Source: Diadema setosum (taxonomy: Eukaryota > Echinodermata > Echinoidea > Diadematoida > Diadematidae). Taken from it: a stretch of DNA of 64,000 bases. Position 1 is the stretch's first letter. The number at the start of each line of letters is the position of its first letter. Made by a program: the position numbers and the translations under genes. Location of the stretch: positions 27,302,451 to 27,366,450 of the forward strand of contig CM067067.1 in NCBI GenBank assembly GCA_033980235.1. Direction: 5' to 3'. This document shows positions 32,047 to 43,719 of the stretch, piece after piece. A model generated the notes under the pieces. That model did no database searches. It was given only the letters and a program-made list of their open reading frames with translations, and was not told the origin of the DNA.

Positions 32047-32999
32047 ATTGTTTGTTTGTCATACCACTGAAAGTCAATGAAAGTAAATTCAGTTGTAATC
32101 TTTTCAAATATATCTGCATGAAATTGTATCATTGTAGGATACGATTTGTAGTTTGCTCGTAAGCCGGTTCTTTAATATTGTACACACATAATTTACCCTT
32201 TTAATTTAATGGTTGACTTAACTAATAGTGAAATTTCACATCAGGCTCTGACTGGGGTGCTAAGATGTAAGGGTGAAACCATATTCTGCATATCCATGTT
32301 GGTTTGACACTGACATCTGACTGAAGAAATTCAATCATGAAACCCATTTTATACCCCGATCGCTTGAGATCGTAGCATGTGCCCGGCGTAAACGTATCAC
32401 TGTCGCTCCGATCGTATCACCGTTGTAGCGAGGTCTTGATAAATTAAGCGTACGAATGTCGCAATACAATCGGTTCAATCGCAGAAGTAGCGCATCTCGT
32501 CGGCCTGGAAATGCGGCAACAACGTGGCAGAGTCGTATTCTCATCGTGGCGCTATCGCCTACAGCGCGGGTTAAGAGTAGAAAAACCGTAGTGTAATCGC
32601 CTCGGAGGCCAAAAATGGAGACGGACGGCTCCAGGTTATGTTAAATCGTCACAGATCGCCATGGTCGCCTTCCTAGTGAGATGGGGGGCTGTTCAGTCAT
32701 TTCGAACGTCGCCCTGGAGTCGCCCTCTTAGTACAAGCGCAAGGAGGGGGGGCTTCGCAGCGACTTGCACGACTCTGAAGACTCAAAAAGGGCTTGCGCT
32801 CTCACCAAGAAGGTGACAACTTATTCATCCGGCAGTCGCGGAGACGTTGAAGCGACGACGTCTCTGAGACATCTTCTCAGTTGTCGCGGAGATCTGAGTC
32901 GCCACCAGGTTGCCATCTAATCCACAACCCAATGAGATACTCGCTTAAGGGTCGCTATAGAGTCGCGGCAATCGCAACAATCTCATTTGGTGTCCTGTT

Positions 33000-35170
33000 T
33001 TCCGTTCATTCAATTTCAGTTTCGATCAATTGTCATGCATAAGCATGAAAATTAAGTATTACGCATAGTATAGATAAACAATGATTACAGAAAATAATAT
33101 TGATGCGCATCAAAAACATATTGGCATATTAAGATTAAAAAGGTGTGACAATAAGTGAATTGTGATAACACACTAATAAATCTGCATACAAATAATTATT
33201 TTAAAAAGACATAAGGAACAAACAAGCAAGAGGTCTACGTCTTGCAGAAAACAAAAACAAGTATAAAGAGAAAGTCAGAAAAGAAATAGAAGCCGAAAGG
33301 AGTAGGGAGAGAGAGAAGAAAGTTTAAGGAACCCGGATTGCAGCTCTTTTAAAGAAAAACAAAACTCTGTATATATAATTCTGCTGCTTTTGGATGCATT
33401 ATGTCCTAATTCCTAATGTTAGCTTACTTCAATTTGTGAGCAAATTGTCTTTTACATGTTTATCATATGTGTATTTTTCATGCATAATAAATTGAATATT
33501 GTCTTTTATAGGAATATGTTAAGCCATTTTCAGATGTCTCTTGGAGAAATGGTATTGTATGTTGAGAACACCATAATTACCTTATTAAAGAAATTACTAC
33601 CTACATGTATCAAATATGAAGATTACAGTGAGGAACTCTTGAACTCTTTTGAACAACCCTCATGAACTCATTAGTTTGTATACCATTGTAAAATATTGAA
33701 GCTTTTCATTGCAACGACTTCATTGTAAAAATACTGATTAAAAAATGCTAATCTAATTGAAATTGAAGACTATACACAACATGGTCATTAAAGGGAACAG
33801 AACTTGATATGAGATTTCTAACAACCATAAAAATTTAAGTGCCCTGCCTGAACGTTTACCAAGACAAGATTCAGCTTCAAGCGCATTATCACATGCCCCG
33901 AATATCTGTAAATGAGATTTCTTTACAACATAAGGATTTTGATAGTCAAATATCAGTGAGGGATGTTATGAATATAATTATGTTATAATTCTTACGGTTT
34001 GCCGCAAGGAATGTTTCTATATGTACTGATATGAATATTTTCATATACGCAGATGGAATGTGTTGTAACAATTAGAAGGATCTCTTTAGGGCTGTCGATT
34101 GAATCAAATCATGTTTCCCGTATAGTGCTAAAAACTGAGCGAAAAATAATCTGTGATGCATATGTTTGTGTTGTTGTTGTTGTTGTTTTCTTTCCAGGAA
34201 GCAGTACATGATAACATTGGGTGAAAAAAAAAAGTGTTCTCGAGTAATTTCAAGTTAACCCTTAAACTGTTGTCAGGAACGTGCAGAATGTCATAACCAA
34301 GTGGTTTGAAATGATAGTGAGGGAAGTTACTTGTCCCTCGATTACTTCTCTGGATTCGATATCTCTCTTAGTGGCATTTTAAATCATTCGAGGGCTCACT
34401 GTGCATGTTTTCTCCTCAGCATTAATTTTCTGTATGATATAACGTTTTTCAGAACCCCAAACAATAACACAAGTAAAATTCCTTGAAAATGATAACCAAT
34501 ATAAAAAAAAAAAAATACGCAATCCCCTACCAACTTAATGTAAGGAATCGTCTCATGACATATACTGGTCTTCAAAATGAGACAGCTGAAAGCAAGGATA
34601 AAAGTAAACACTGCAACAAATGTGTAGTATTATGAAAAAAAAAAAACCCTGACAGTAAGGCAGGTTGTATTGATTACGCTATACACTGTTCAAGTTCGAT
34701 GAACTCCGAGTACTCCACAGTTCGAGATAATGACGTTAGAGATGAACGTAATTGACTTTTGGAGAAGTAGTAGATGGGAGAACAAAAGTATCCAGATCCT
34801 TATTCCTGCTTGATATCATTGATCAAATTAGTTTCAATGCACAGCCTTTACTTTGGTTCGCTAATAAATGTTCGTTGACATCGAACGATCACGGTAGACT
34901 CACAAGAATTCCGTTAAAACTACTTGTAGAGATGTAACAACCGCGAAATGTTAGTACAGTGCATTCAGCGCAGCTACGTTACTCTTGCGCCAACAAAGTG
35001 CAAAGACTGAGTTCATGCAGTTACTCTGAAACTGCGGGAAAATACGTGGTAAAGCAAATGGCACATTCACAAACTCTGCAGCGAAATGCATATTCAGTCA
35101 GATTACAACACTTTCGGTCATTCTACTACGGAGCGACGGATAGAAAATAGCGAAGGAAAATAGAATCCAG
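33000..35170. other. No gene seen
   Basis: AT-rich with poly-A/T runs. No coding similarity on either strand. Confidence 0.4.
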
Positions 35171-35174
35171 TTAA

Positions 35175-35500
35175 ATTATCATTATTTCCGTCCAAAAAAG
35201 GGGTGAATTAGAATGCAAAGCATACATTGCACAAATAATATTTTTATCAAATTGTAAGAAAAATATAAGTAAGTATAAAAGTGGGAAAGAGTGATCTCCG
35301 ACACTGAAAAGCAGAGCCTTCTAAACGTGGATCACTCATTACGTAATATACAAGTAACATACCATCAGTCTATTTATGTACAGCTACACTAATGCAGGTA
35401 ACAAGGACATACAATTATTGTAAGCAGTAATTGTTTTGCAGTACACAGGAAAGACGAATTATGACTAAACTATCAATGATACAACGTAATGTAGGTGATA
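35175..35500 (-). repeat. Dispersed repeat, copy 2 (probable LINE 3' end) with terminal hairpin
   Basis: Matches 29,790-30,140 in order. GAGTGATC at 35,289-35,296 pairs with GATCACTC at 35,330-35,337 around the CTGAAAAGCAGAGC core. Confidence 0.65.
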
Positions 35501-35524
35501 GGAGTCATAAAGGACATAAAGTAA

Positions 35525-36010
35525 ATGTATTCTCCCAATAACTCAAGAATGGCTAATCGGATGTTTACCAAACGTGCAGGGTGTGTTTATGGTACAGTTA
35601 GAAAGAAACAATTTGGGTACCCTGAGGTCAAAGGTCAAACGTCATAGATGTCATAAAGGACATAGAAAAGCTTTTTTAATCTCTCAATAACTCGAGAGCC
35701 GGTGATCGAATTTTCCCCCAAATTGCAGAGTGTGTTTACAGTGAAGATAAAAAAACAGCTTAATTTGGGGGTCATGAGGTCAACAATTAAAGGTCATTAA
35801 AGGTCATCAGGGATTATCAGAGCCATAAATGAGCTTAACCTCCCAATAACTCAAGAATGGATGATCAGAATATCACATAATTTGCAGGGTGTGTTCATAA
35901 TAAAGTAAAAAAGAAACAAGTAAATTTTGGGACATGATGTCAAAGGTCATAGGATCATAAAAATCTCCAAATAACTCAATAATGGATGATCAGATTTTCA
36001 CCACATGAAC
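35525..36010. repeat. Minisatellite with AGGTCAAAGGTCA, about 150-bp units
   Basis: CAATAACTCAAGAATGG-type starts occur near 35,529, 35,684, 35,850 and 35,970. Each full unit continues with GATC, TTTTCACC-like, GCAGGGTGTGTT and then GGTCA(A)AGGTCAT. A perfect AGGTCA-A-AGGTCA lies at 35,625-35,637. Confidence 0.8.
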
Positions 36011-37211
36011 TGTGTAAATGTCCCTATACCTCTATGCCTGTGTCTAAGTTACTGCCTACGAATTGGCGACATTTTAATCATGGCTGCTTGGTGGAGGTTT
36101 GCTCTCTCGGAGTGCTCCTCTAGTTTTTTAGGGCATGCATAATAAGAGAAATCATAAAATATCATCATCATACAATGAAGTCATATTGCTTTTGATATCT
36201 AGATGATATGTATCACTATAGCCTGCGATAGAACAAGGACCAAGTACATGCGAAATTTGACGCTATTATAAAATATTATGCTATTATGAATATTACCACA
36301 ATTACGTACTATCATATTTTCATTTATTTTATGCATTTTAATTGATGAAAATAGGAAAATGAATTATATAAAGTATAATAAATATAATAAACAATGCTAT
36401 CAACAAAGAAAATGATAAATCCCGTATAACAAGAGTTGAATTTGATGATAAGGAAATAACATACCCTGCGTCGATTGCTGATGCATTTAGCTTTTCTCTC
36501 AGATTGGACATGATCTTGCCAATAAAATTCCTGCATCTCAAAAGAAATTTCATGAATTTCTTCAATCGCCGACTTTAAATTAATTCTTTTTTTGATCCGA
36601 TTATTAGTTATGAGGTAAAAAAATATCGTTATGAGTTTGGAAAGTAAAAGGAGTTCGGGACCTGATTGTATTGATAATGTTATTTTGAAAAATATCAAAG
36701 AGAATATTGTTGAACCTTTAACTTATATTTTTCATTTGTCATTAAGTAATGGTGTTGCTCCGTTACAAATGAAAATTGCCATGGTAATTCCAATATTTAA
36801 GAAAGGTAACAAAGAAGATATTTGTAATTATATGTTATTTAGTAATACTTTGAATAGTCTCCCCAATAATAAATGATAATATAGTTATTGATGAAGTTTC
36901 ATCACTGAAGCTTCTAGGTTTGGTTATTGATAATAAACTCTCTTGGAAGTCACATATTGATAGTGTTTGTCATACAATATCACGAAATATTGGTGTTACT
37001 AATAGAGTTAAATATTATTTCCCACTCCCACCCTTTTAATGTTATATTCAGCTTTAATTTTGGTATCATAGTTTGGGGGAACACTCATCCCGTCAACAAC
37101 TGTCCCGTCTCCAGAAAAAAAAAAAGCCCTTCGAATAATTTGCCATGCTTCTTGGAGAGCTCACCCCGATGTCTTATTTTCAGAAAATTAAATTTTAAAT
37201 ATAACCGACCT

Positions 37212-37277
37212 TTGCAACTGATTGACAAATTGCCCTACATCGACGTCGATGTAGGGCAATTTGTCAATCAGTTGCAA
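37212..37277. repeat. 66-bp perfect palindrome inside the LINE
   Basis: Centre CGAC|GTCG at 37,244/37,245; every base pairs out to 37,212 and 37,277. It is part of a 100-bp insert (37,214-37,313) flanked by ATAACCGACCTTT on both sides (37,201-37,213 and 37,314-37,326). Removing the insert restores the LINE reading ITDLYYYYLGQFMYKLSNN. Confidence 0.95.
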
Positions 37278-37859
37278 TGAAAACATCTCGACGGAAGAAC
37301 TTCATAAATTTGAATAACCGACCTTTATTACTATTATCTTGGCCAATTTATGTACAAACTCAGTAATAATTTATTGCCGTCCGTTTTCACCAGTATGTTT
37401 GCGAAAAACCTCTCCTTCCATAGATATCCGACTCGTCACTCTGATGAATTTCATCTGCCTTTAACTAGGACTATTTTGACACAATCTATATTTACATTTG
37501 CTGGACCTAAATATTGGAATAACTTTTATAACAGTTTAAATGCGTGACCAAGTTTAACCTTTTAAGAATAATTGTGTTCATCCTTCAATGGTCGCAAAGA
37601 ATTGGAAAATTCAACTTTATATTCTGTTAAAATCACGGCTGAGTGGCTCCATCCATCCATTACCCCTTGTCTTGTTATAGTCTTCTCTCTCTCTCTCTCT
37701 CTTTCCTCTCTCTCCTCCTGCATGACAACGACTTAGTTTAGGGATTTGTTCAGGGTGTTTGTTTCGGGTTAGTTATAGGTCTCCATGTCATAGTCTCTTT
37801 TGTTTATCCACTTTTATGTACATCAGTCAATCAATCATATAATTTCTTGCATTACATGT

Positions 37860-37904
37860 GGGGGGAATGCACCCTACAAGCACTGCCTTTTAGCATTCCT
37901 CCCC
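37860..37904 (+). repeat. LINE 3' UTR hairpin
   Basis: GGGGGGAATGC pairs with GCATTCCTCCCC around the loop ACCCTACAAGCACTGCC(TTTTA). The loop core CTACAAGC-n-TGCTTTT is kept in other copies while the stem changes. Confidence 0.7.
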
Positions 37905-38689
37905 ATTTCCAGCATTTCCGTATACTTACAATATTTTGTAAACTTATCCTTTATAATGTATTGCGATGAAATTTATGTATTCAATTTCTGTAAAATATTG
38001 ATATGTTTCTATTGGAAATGGAAAAAAATGAATGAATGAATAAATGAATGAATGAAAAAAAATCTGGACATCAGATTTTATTTGGACAGGAGACAGACAA
38101 ATATTCAAATGGTATAGGTACGTATATTAAAGTAAGTAAGAATGTAACTGCCAAAAGAATCACGACAGTTGGAGTGGTGGCACAATAAGACACTAGTGGC
38201 AGTAACAACTGGAGGATAATGTCGAATATTGAAGGTTACAATTACGATTTCTTTTATGTGCACGAGCTGACAGAAACCAGGAAACAGAATAACTATCATT
38301 TCATATATGCCTCTGGGGTCGAAAGGCAGGGCTCCCACACAAGCAAATTATTAGATGAAGAAAAATGTAAGTAATTTTCTTCAAACCAAGTAGTACGTCA
38401 ATGTATTCGGATATTTCTAATGGAAAAATCTGAGCGTTTATAATAGTGACGTAAGGGGCTCCTTGAATTCCCTTTTTATAAACAGATAACTCCCACTTTC
38501 CTACGTGGTCCAACGTGAAACATGGTTTCAGTTGTATCTTGACAATCGATTGATTTCGAATATTTTGTAAGGACTGTCAAAAATTTCGTCATTGTTTTGG
38601 GTTAATCATATTCGTTACTTTAGTTAGTTTGAATTTGTTGATCTTTGCAATAGTCAGTAGATTTTTTTTTCCTGATCCGGAAAAGTTGT

Positions 38690-39320
38690 TGAGTACAGGT
38701 TTTTTTTTTTTTTTTTTTTTTTTCGTTGATTCGTGTAGGAGAGTATTGAAGTAAAATAAGTTTGGTCGCCACCTACGAAACCTTGGGCAACATTTTATTA
38801 GCCTAATTAGCATCATCATGTAATTAGCATATGTATAATAAGTAATGTATTGCTTAATTCAATACAGGAAGCCTAAATATACAGAAACATCAACGTTGTA
38901 ATGGTTTTCTATAATGAGGAATCCATCTGGAGCACCAGGTTCGAATTTCAGAGGATTCAAGTGTCTTAAATATCATAATTAGCATAATGAACTAATTAGC
39001 ATGTATACAAGCCCAGCAGATGGTGCCATATACCATGTATCTGACCTGAAAAAGTTATGTACGAGATTTGGTTGTTGTTGCTTATTCGTATTCTAGATTG
39101 GTAATGAAGTAAAATAATCTTGGTTGCGACCTTGTCAACTTTGGGCAACTGTTTTCATTAGCCTAATTAGTATATATTAATTTAACCGACGCAATATGAA
39201 ATATATTATTAATTTCACTACGGAAGGACCGAAAAGACAGATAATACGATATTTCATGGGTATCCTATGGCCATGAATACATTAATAACACCAGTTTGTT
39301 CTTTTAAACGAGGGAAGTGT
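38690..39320 (+). repeat. Satellite-like repeat, about 1.5 units of 361 bp
   Basis: CGCCACCTACGAAACCTTGG near 38,766 and GCGACCTTGTCAACTTTGGG near 39,127 start equal blocks. Each continues with CAACTTTTATTAGCCTAATTAG-like sequence. One full unit also has GGTTTTCTATAATGAGGAATCC. Related copies lie at 45,940-46,150 (plus) and 48,890-49,545 (minus). A poly-T run of about 25 is at 38,700-38,723. Confidence 0.7.
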
Positions 39321-39561
39321 CTTAATACCATGTACATTGTATACGACCTGGATATAATAAGGTGTGTTTGTCAAGCGCCAGGCTGCTGCTTGACCTCTCT
39401 CCTCTTTCACACCTTTATCTGCTGCTTTGGGTCAACTTCTTCAGTTCATTTACCAAACTTTGTGATATACTACACTGACCTTCCTGGACAAATTTCATTG
39501 TAAATTGTGACCTGGTTATGCCACATTTTGTGAAACTGATTTTTTATCTTGGCCTTAATTC

Positions 39562-40149
39562 TTGGGATTCTACTTGAAGTGGGAATCCAAGAGAGGTTTC
39601 AAAGTCCGTGTATATCCCTGTGAGCCATGCTCTTCTTTCGAACATTTGGACCTACTGCTCACGGCTCATCAGCATTTGCCGCTTAGATTAGTCGTAATCT
39701 ATCGCCCACAGCTTACATGTACTGGGGAACTGACTGACTCCACTTTCTTCGATGAATTTTCTTCACTCTTGGAACAAGTAGTGGCATTTAAACATCATGT
39801 CTTAATTGTGGGGGACTTCAACTTCCACATTGATGATTTAAATGATCGAACTGCTGCCAGATTCACTGACCTTATTACTTCTTTTATCTTCAGGCAGCAT
39901 GTGAAAGTTCCTACTCACAGGGATGGACATACACTGGATCTCATATCATCTCGTGTAACTGATCAGTTTTTGAGTGAGATCACTACTAATCTACCTTCTG
40001 ACCATTCAGCGGTGAAATGTTTTCTACGAATCGGTCTGCCTGAACCTATAAAGAAGGAGATTAAAATGAGGAAACTACAAGAAATCAACATGGAATCTCT
40101 TCGTGGAGACAATCATGCAGTCCGACTTACTTCTTTCGCCTTCTACTGA
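39562..40149 (+). pseudogene. LINE endonuclease domain (L2/CR1-like)
   Basis: A 195-residue frame: FKVRVYPCEPCSSFEHLDLL, then RLVVIYRP, LIVGDFNFHIDD (GDFN), THRDGHTLDLISSR, SDHSAVKCFL. These are the endonuclease motifs in order, ending with the catalytic SDH. The first part of the domain is missing or in another frame upstream of 39,562. The element continues to about 43,150. Confidence 0.85.
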
Positions 40150-42300
40150 TGTAGACACCCTTCTAACTTAGTATGAAACTGTTCTTAGCAGTCTTCTAGA
40201 TAAACATGCTCCGCTGGTGACTCACACTGTCACACTATCAGATGTCGACCCAACTCTCCATGGTATAATGATGAGCTCCATCAAGCAAAAAATAAAAAAT
40301 AAAATAAAACCGCTGACTTGAACGAACTACATTCTCACGATCTGGTGGGTGACTGGAGGTACATCGGCAAGCATTTGAAAGCAAACGTCAGCAGTACAAG
40401 AAAGCATTAGCATCCTCTAAAATTAAGTATTACAGGGAACAGCTATCAAACTGCAATGCTCGTGAGCTGTTCCGGAAAGTGGACAGGCTATCTCAACCAC
40501 AGTCTTTAAAGCAACTTCCATATAGCAGTGGACCATTCAATTCCCTTCCTGACTGTTTTCAACAATTCTTTGTTAATAAAGTGAAAACCATCACTGATAT
40601 ACTACACTCGGAGTCTGGTGACACCAAGGAGGTATTATAGGCTCGCCTAGTACCTCCTTGGTGACACCAATTTTCCCGATTTCCCTGATTAAAGGCAGCT
40701 TAACTGTTCTGTTTCCAACTTCAGACCTGTCACCGAGCTAGAAGTCACAAGGATGATTGGGAAATCACCTTAAACAACTTGCAGCCTTGATGCCATTTCC
40801 ACTGGTGTTCTAAAGCAATGTCTTGTAGAGCTTGTTCCTACCTTGACTTTTCTCATCAATGAATCCTTTCAATTGGAGATATTTTCCAGGAGAACTGAAT
40901 CATTCTAACATCTCTCCTATCATTAAGAACCCTAAACTAATGATCTCAAGAATTATCGTCCGATTGCCAATCTCAAGTTTGTTGCCACGACGGTTGAGAG
41001 AGCGGCTGCATCGCAAGTCCAGAAGTATGTGTCTGAGCATCATCTGCAAGTAAAAACACAGTCTGCGTATTGTCCTTTCCACAGCTGTGAGACAGCACTC
41101 CTGCGTGTGTCAAACGATATTCTTATGTCTCTAGATAAGGGCCAGGAGGTAATAGTGATTCTTCTCGAGTATGCATCCGCATTTGACACTATTAGTCATG
41201 ATGCCATCTTGCAGAGACTGCCTTAGTGGTTTGGAATCCAAGGTTGTGGTTTCGGTCATATCTTACATCTCGCACATGAGTCTGTCGTCATCGATAGGAT
41301 CCAGTCATCACCCCACACACCAACCTGTGGGGTCGCACAAGGATCAGTTATTGAACCTTTAATCTTTACAATGTACACTGCTCCTTTGGAGAAGATAATT
41401 GAGCACAGGTTTCTCTAAAATGTTCTATGCAGATGATACACAAATATATGTATCTTTTACTGCATCAGATATGTCAGAACTGCTTCCCAGAGTAACAAAC
41501 TGTATTAGAGTAGTTAAAGAGTGGTCATGTTGAATGGTCTCATGTTGAATAGTAAGAAAACAGAGGTTCTTCATATTGTACGTCTAGATTTCGTTCTCAT
41601 ACGTGTAGTTCTCTTCCACCCATTGCAATTGATGGCTCACAGGTTCTCCCTGTAAAAATGGCAAAAAATCTTGGGGTCGTGTTTGATAATCATTTCACGT
41701 TGCATGATTATGTTAGCTCCAGATGCAGGTCAGCCTCATTTGCTTTGCATAAGATCGACAAAATTCGACCGTATATTGACAAAGGAACCACTGAAAGATT
41801 AGTTCATGCATTGTAATGTGCTACAGTGACTATTGTAACAGTCTTTTGTATGGTTTACCTGACAACCAACCAACTCCAGAAACTACAAGTTATTCAAAAC
41901 GCTGCTGCAAGGCTAGTGACAAGGAGCAAGAAATATGAGTCAATATCACCTATCTTACGTGCCTTGCTTTGGGTTCCTGTCAGATGACGTATTGAATTTA
42001 AGATCTTATTGCTTGTTTATCAATGTTTCTACAAAATTGCTCCTTCTTACCTTTTCAGAGCTCCTTGTAAAATATGAGCCTATGAGAGTTCTTAGGTCGT
42101 CACGGGAGGATCTATATGTGGTACCCTCTATTTCAACAAACTACTATGCAAACGTAGTTTCAGGCATGCCGCCCCAGACCATGGGAACTGTGGAACAGCA
42201 TTCCAAGTGATATAAAACATGCAAGTTCCATCAATAAGTTCAAAACGTTTTTAAAAACGTATCTGTTTAATAAGTAACATAGTGATTGTATAGATGATTT
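40150..42300 (+). pseudogene. Same LINE: reverse transcriptase and C-terminus, many frameshifts
   Basis: In successive frames: NYRPIANLKFVATTVERA and KTQSAYCPFHSCETALLRVS (40,950-41,110); IVILLEYASAFDTISHDAIL (41,155-41,215), where the first catalytic Asp position holds a changed residue; KMFYADDTQIYVSF near 41,420-41,460 (YADD); LGVVFDNHFTLHDYV; SDYCNSLLYGLP; and a final WNSIPSDIKHASSINKFKTF near 42,190-42,250. The order and wording fit L2-type LINEs. Not functional. Confidence 0.85.
40617..40668. repeat. 18-bp inverted repeat with flanking 11-bp direct repeat in the LINE
   Basis: Arms 40,617-40,634 and 40,651-40,668 pair perfectly (GGTGACACCAAGGAGGTA). GGTGACACCAA also stands as a direct repeat on both sides of the inserted 32-bp core, in a place where related LINEs would run on without interruption. 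Confidence 0.85.
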
Positions 42301-42373
42301 ATGCAGCATTTTATTGTTTCTGTATTACCCTTTCCAGTTTCTCTTTGTTTCCCCCTTTAAAGCGCATAGAGAC

Positions 42374-43103
42374 TTAGGTGTAACCATTACTTCTGATTTG
42401 AAGTGGACCCAACACATCAATAATACTGTCAATAAAGCCAATAACGTGCTTGCATTTCTAAAACGCAATCTTCGCATAAAATCTTCTGATGTTAAAGCCA
42501 CAGCTTACAAAACGTTGGTTCGACCAATTGTTGAGTATGCTTCTACAGTTTGGGACCCATCCACCAAGAACCTAATCCACCAAGTGGAAATGGTCCAGAG
42601 AAGAGCTGCGCGATTCACTTTAAATCGCTACCATAACACCTCAAGTGTCACCAAAATGCTACAAGAACTTGATTGGACCACTCTGGAACAGCGCAGAGAA
42701 AATGACAGGCTAATTATGATGTACAAAATACACAATAATCTCACTCCTCTTTCAGCACAGGACTATATTATCAAACAGGCTACTCAGTTAACGAGAGCCT
42801 CGCAACCACACTCCTATCAGGTACCATATTCGAGAACTGAATCGCATCGCCATTCGTTCTTCCCAAGAACTGTAAGGAACTGGAATTCCCTGTCGTCAGA
42901 CATTGTTTCTGCGCCATCTGTGGGATCATTTCGAAACCGTCTAACGGTTGATCACAGTGGCTAGTTGTTTTCGTCAAATTTTCTATGTGGTTGTAAATAT
43001 CTGTAAATAAATTGTATTATAATGTAAATAGCACCAGTCTGCAAGAATCTTCAGGCTATTGAAGGAGGCAGACTTAACCAGAAGAAGAAGAAGAAGAAGA
43101 GAC
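42374..43103 (+). mobile_element. 5'-truncated second LINE inserted in the first LINE's 3' UTR
   Basis: Carries the C-terminal RT part LGVTITSDLKWTQHINNTVN, then FLKRNLRIKSSDVKATAYKT, VEYASTVWDPSTKN, VQRRAARFTLNRY, and NWNSLSSDIVSAPSVGSF, in one open frame (to 42,963). A 3' UTR with AATAAATTG and an (AGA)n tail at 43,080-43,102 follows. AGAGAC stands at both edges (42,368-42,373 and 43,098-43,103). The host LINE tail AGCGCATAGAGAC continues after it as CTTGCCAAAGGTATTACGCG. Confidence 0.88.
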
Positions 43104-43194
43104 CTTGCCAAAGGTATTACGCGCTATATAAGAACGGTATTAATAACTAGCTGCATCGGCGCTACGCGCCTAGGCGTCCCTTGTCAAGTATAGC

Positions 43195-43703
43195 GACGCA
43201 CCTCGTCATAGGGGCCCGAATACCGTCACCCCGCAATTGTTTTAAGCACACTAAACAAACATTTATGACCGGGAATGTGTTCAGTACGTTGGAAACTTGG
43301 CAGGGCCACCACAACAAAGCAAATTGTGGTGAAAACCGAACAGTTTTTCGCGAAAATCTGAAATTTTAATCGGAATACGTGTTAAAATGCTATCACCACT
43401 GTCCCCGCACGCATCTTTTACGTGTATGTCTATGGGAACATCACGGTCACCCGCACACGTCTTTTACGTGTTAAGTTTATGGGAACGCTGGTGACGAGTT
43501 GAGGGGCCCCTTCCTTAGCGCACAACTATTCCGCATCGTTCGCGTTTGGCGACGATAGCTGCAAATTTTCGATATCGATCAGCGAACGTGTGATTCCATT
43601 GGAATTTTCAGCATTTTTCCTGTATGTGAAGGTGATTTCATAGAATTTCAGTGACGAAATGTGATTCAAATATGAACAAAAATTAACTATGACGAGGTGC
43701 GGG
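43195..43703. mobile_element. Possible MITE with CGCACCTCGTCATAG inverted ends
   Basis: CGCACCTCGTCATAG at 43,197-43,211 is exactly complemented by CTATGACGAGGTGCG at 43,687-43,701. Between them are two ACGTCTTTTACGTGT-type words (43,410-43,470). No target duplication is clear. Confidence 0.5.
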
Positions 43704-43719
43704 TCACCCAAGCATACTG

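Larger units (their letters stand above)
29680..32960. mobile_element. Composite inverted-repeat element with GC-rich inner blocks
   Basis: AGATGGCAACCTGGTGGCGA at about 29,706 has its complement at about 32,898-32,919, with weaker similarity continuing about 25 bp outward on each side. Inside lie GC-rich, CpG-rich blocks (30,190-30,300; 30,465-30,545; 31,010-31,330; 32,340-32,960) full of TCGC and GATCGTA words. A CACCACCTGG copy at 30,186 may be an inner terminus. At least two MITEs have inserted (30,538 and 31,479). No transposase found. The outer limits are approximate. Confidence 0.55.
36380..38060 (+). pseudogene. LINE (hairpin-tail family), internally deleted
   Basis: Plus-strand reading: VEFDDKEITYPASIADAF and LANKIPASQKKF near 36,420-36,560, then SLESKRSSGPDCIDN and MKIAMVIPIFKKGN (36,631-36,830), the N-terminal RT motifs. 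The sequence jumps near 36,850 to LKLLGLVIDNKLSWKSHI, so the YADD palm is deleted. The C-terminus FHLPLTRTILTQSIFTFAGP (37,440-37,505) follows, with YWNNFYNSLNA to the stop. A 3' UTR with a CT tract (37,684-37,720), a hairpin (37,860-37,904) and a (TGAA)n tail completes it. Interrupted by a palindromic insert at 37,212-37,313. A CR1/L2/Jockey-like assignment is likely but not resolved. Confidence 0.85.

Noticed and set aside
35525..36010. Conserved enhancer because of the DR1 site
   Set aside because: The site is part of a degenerate tandem repeat; function is only a hypothesis, listed as a finding but not as a regulatory feature.
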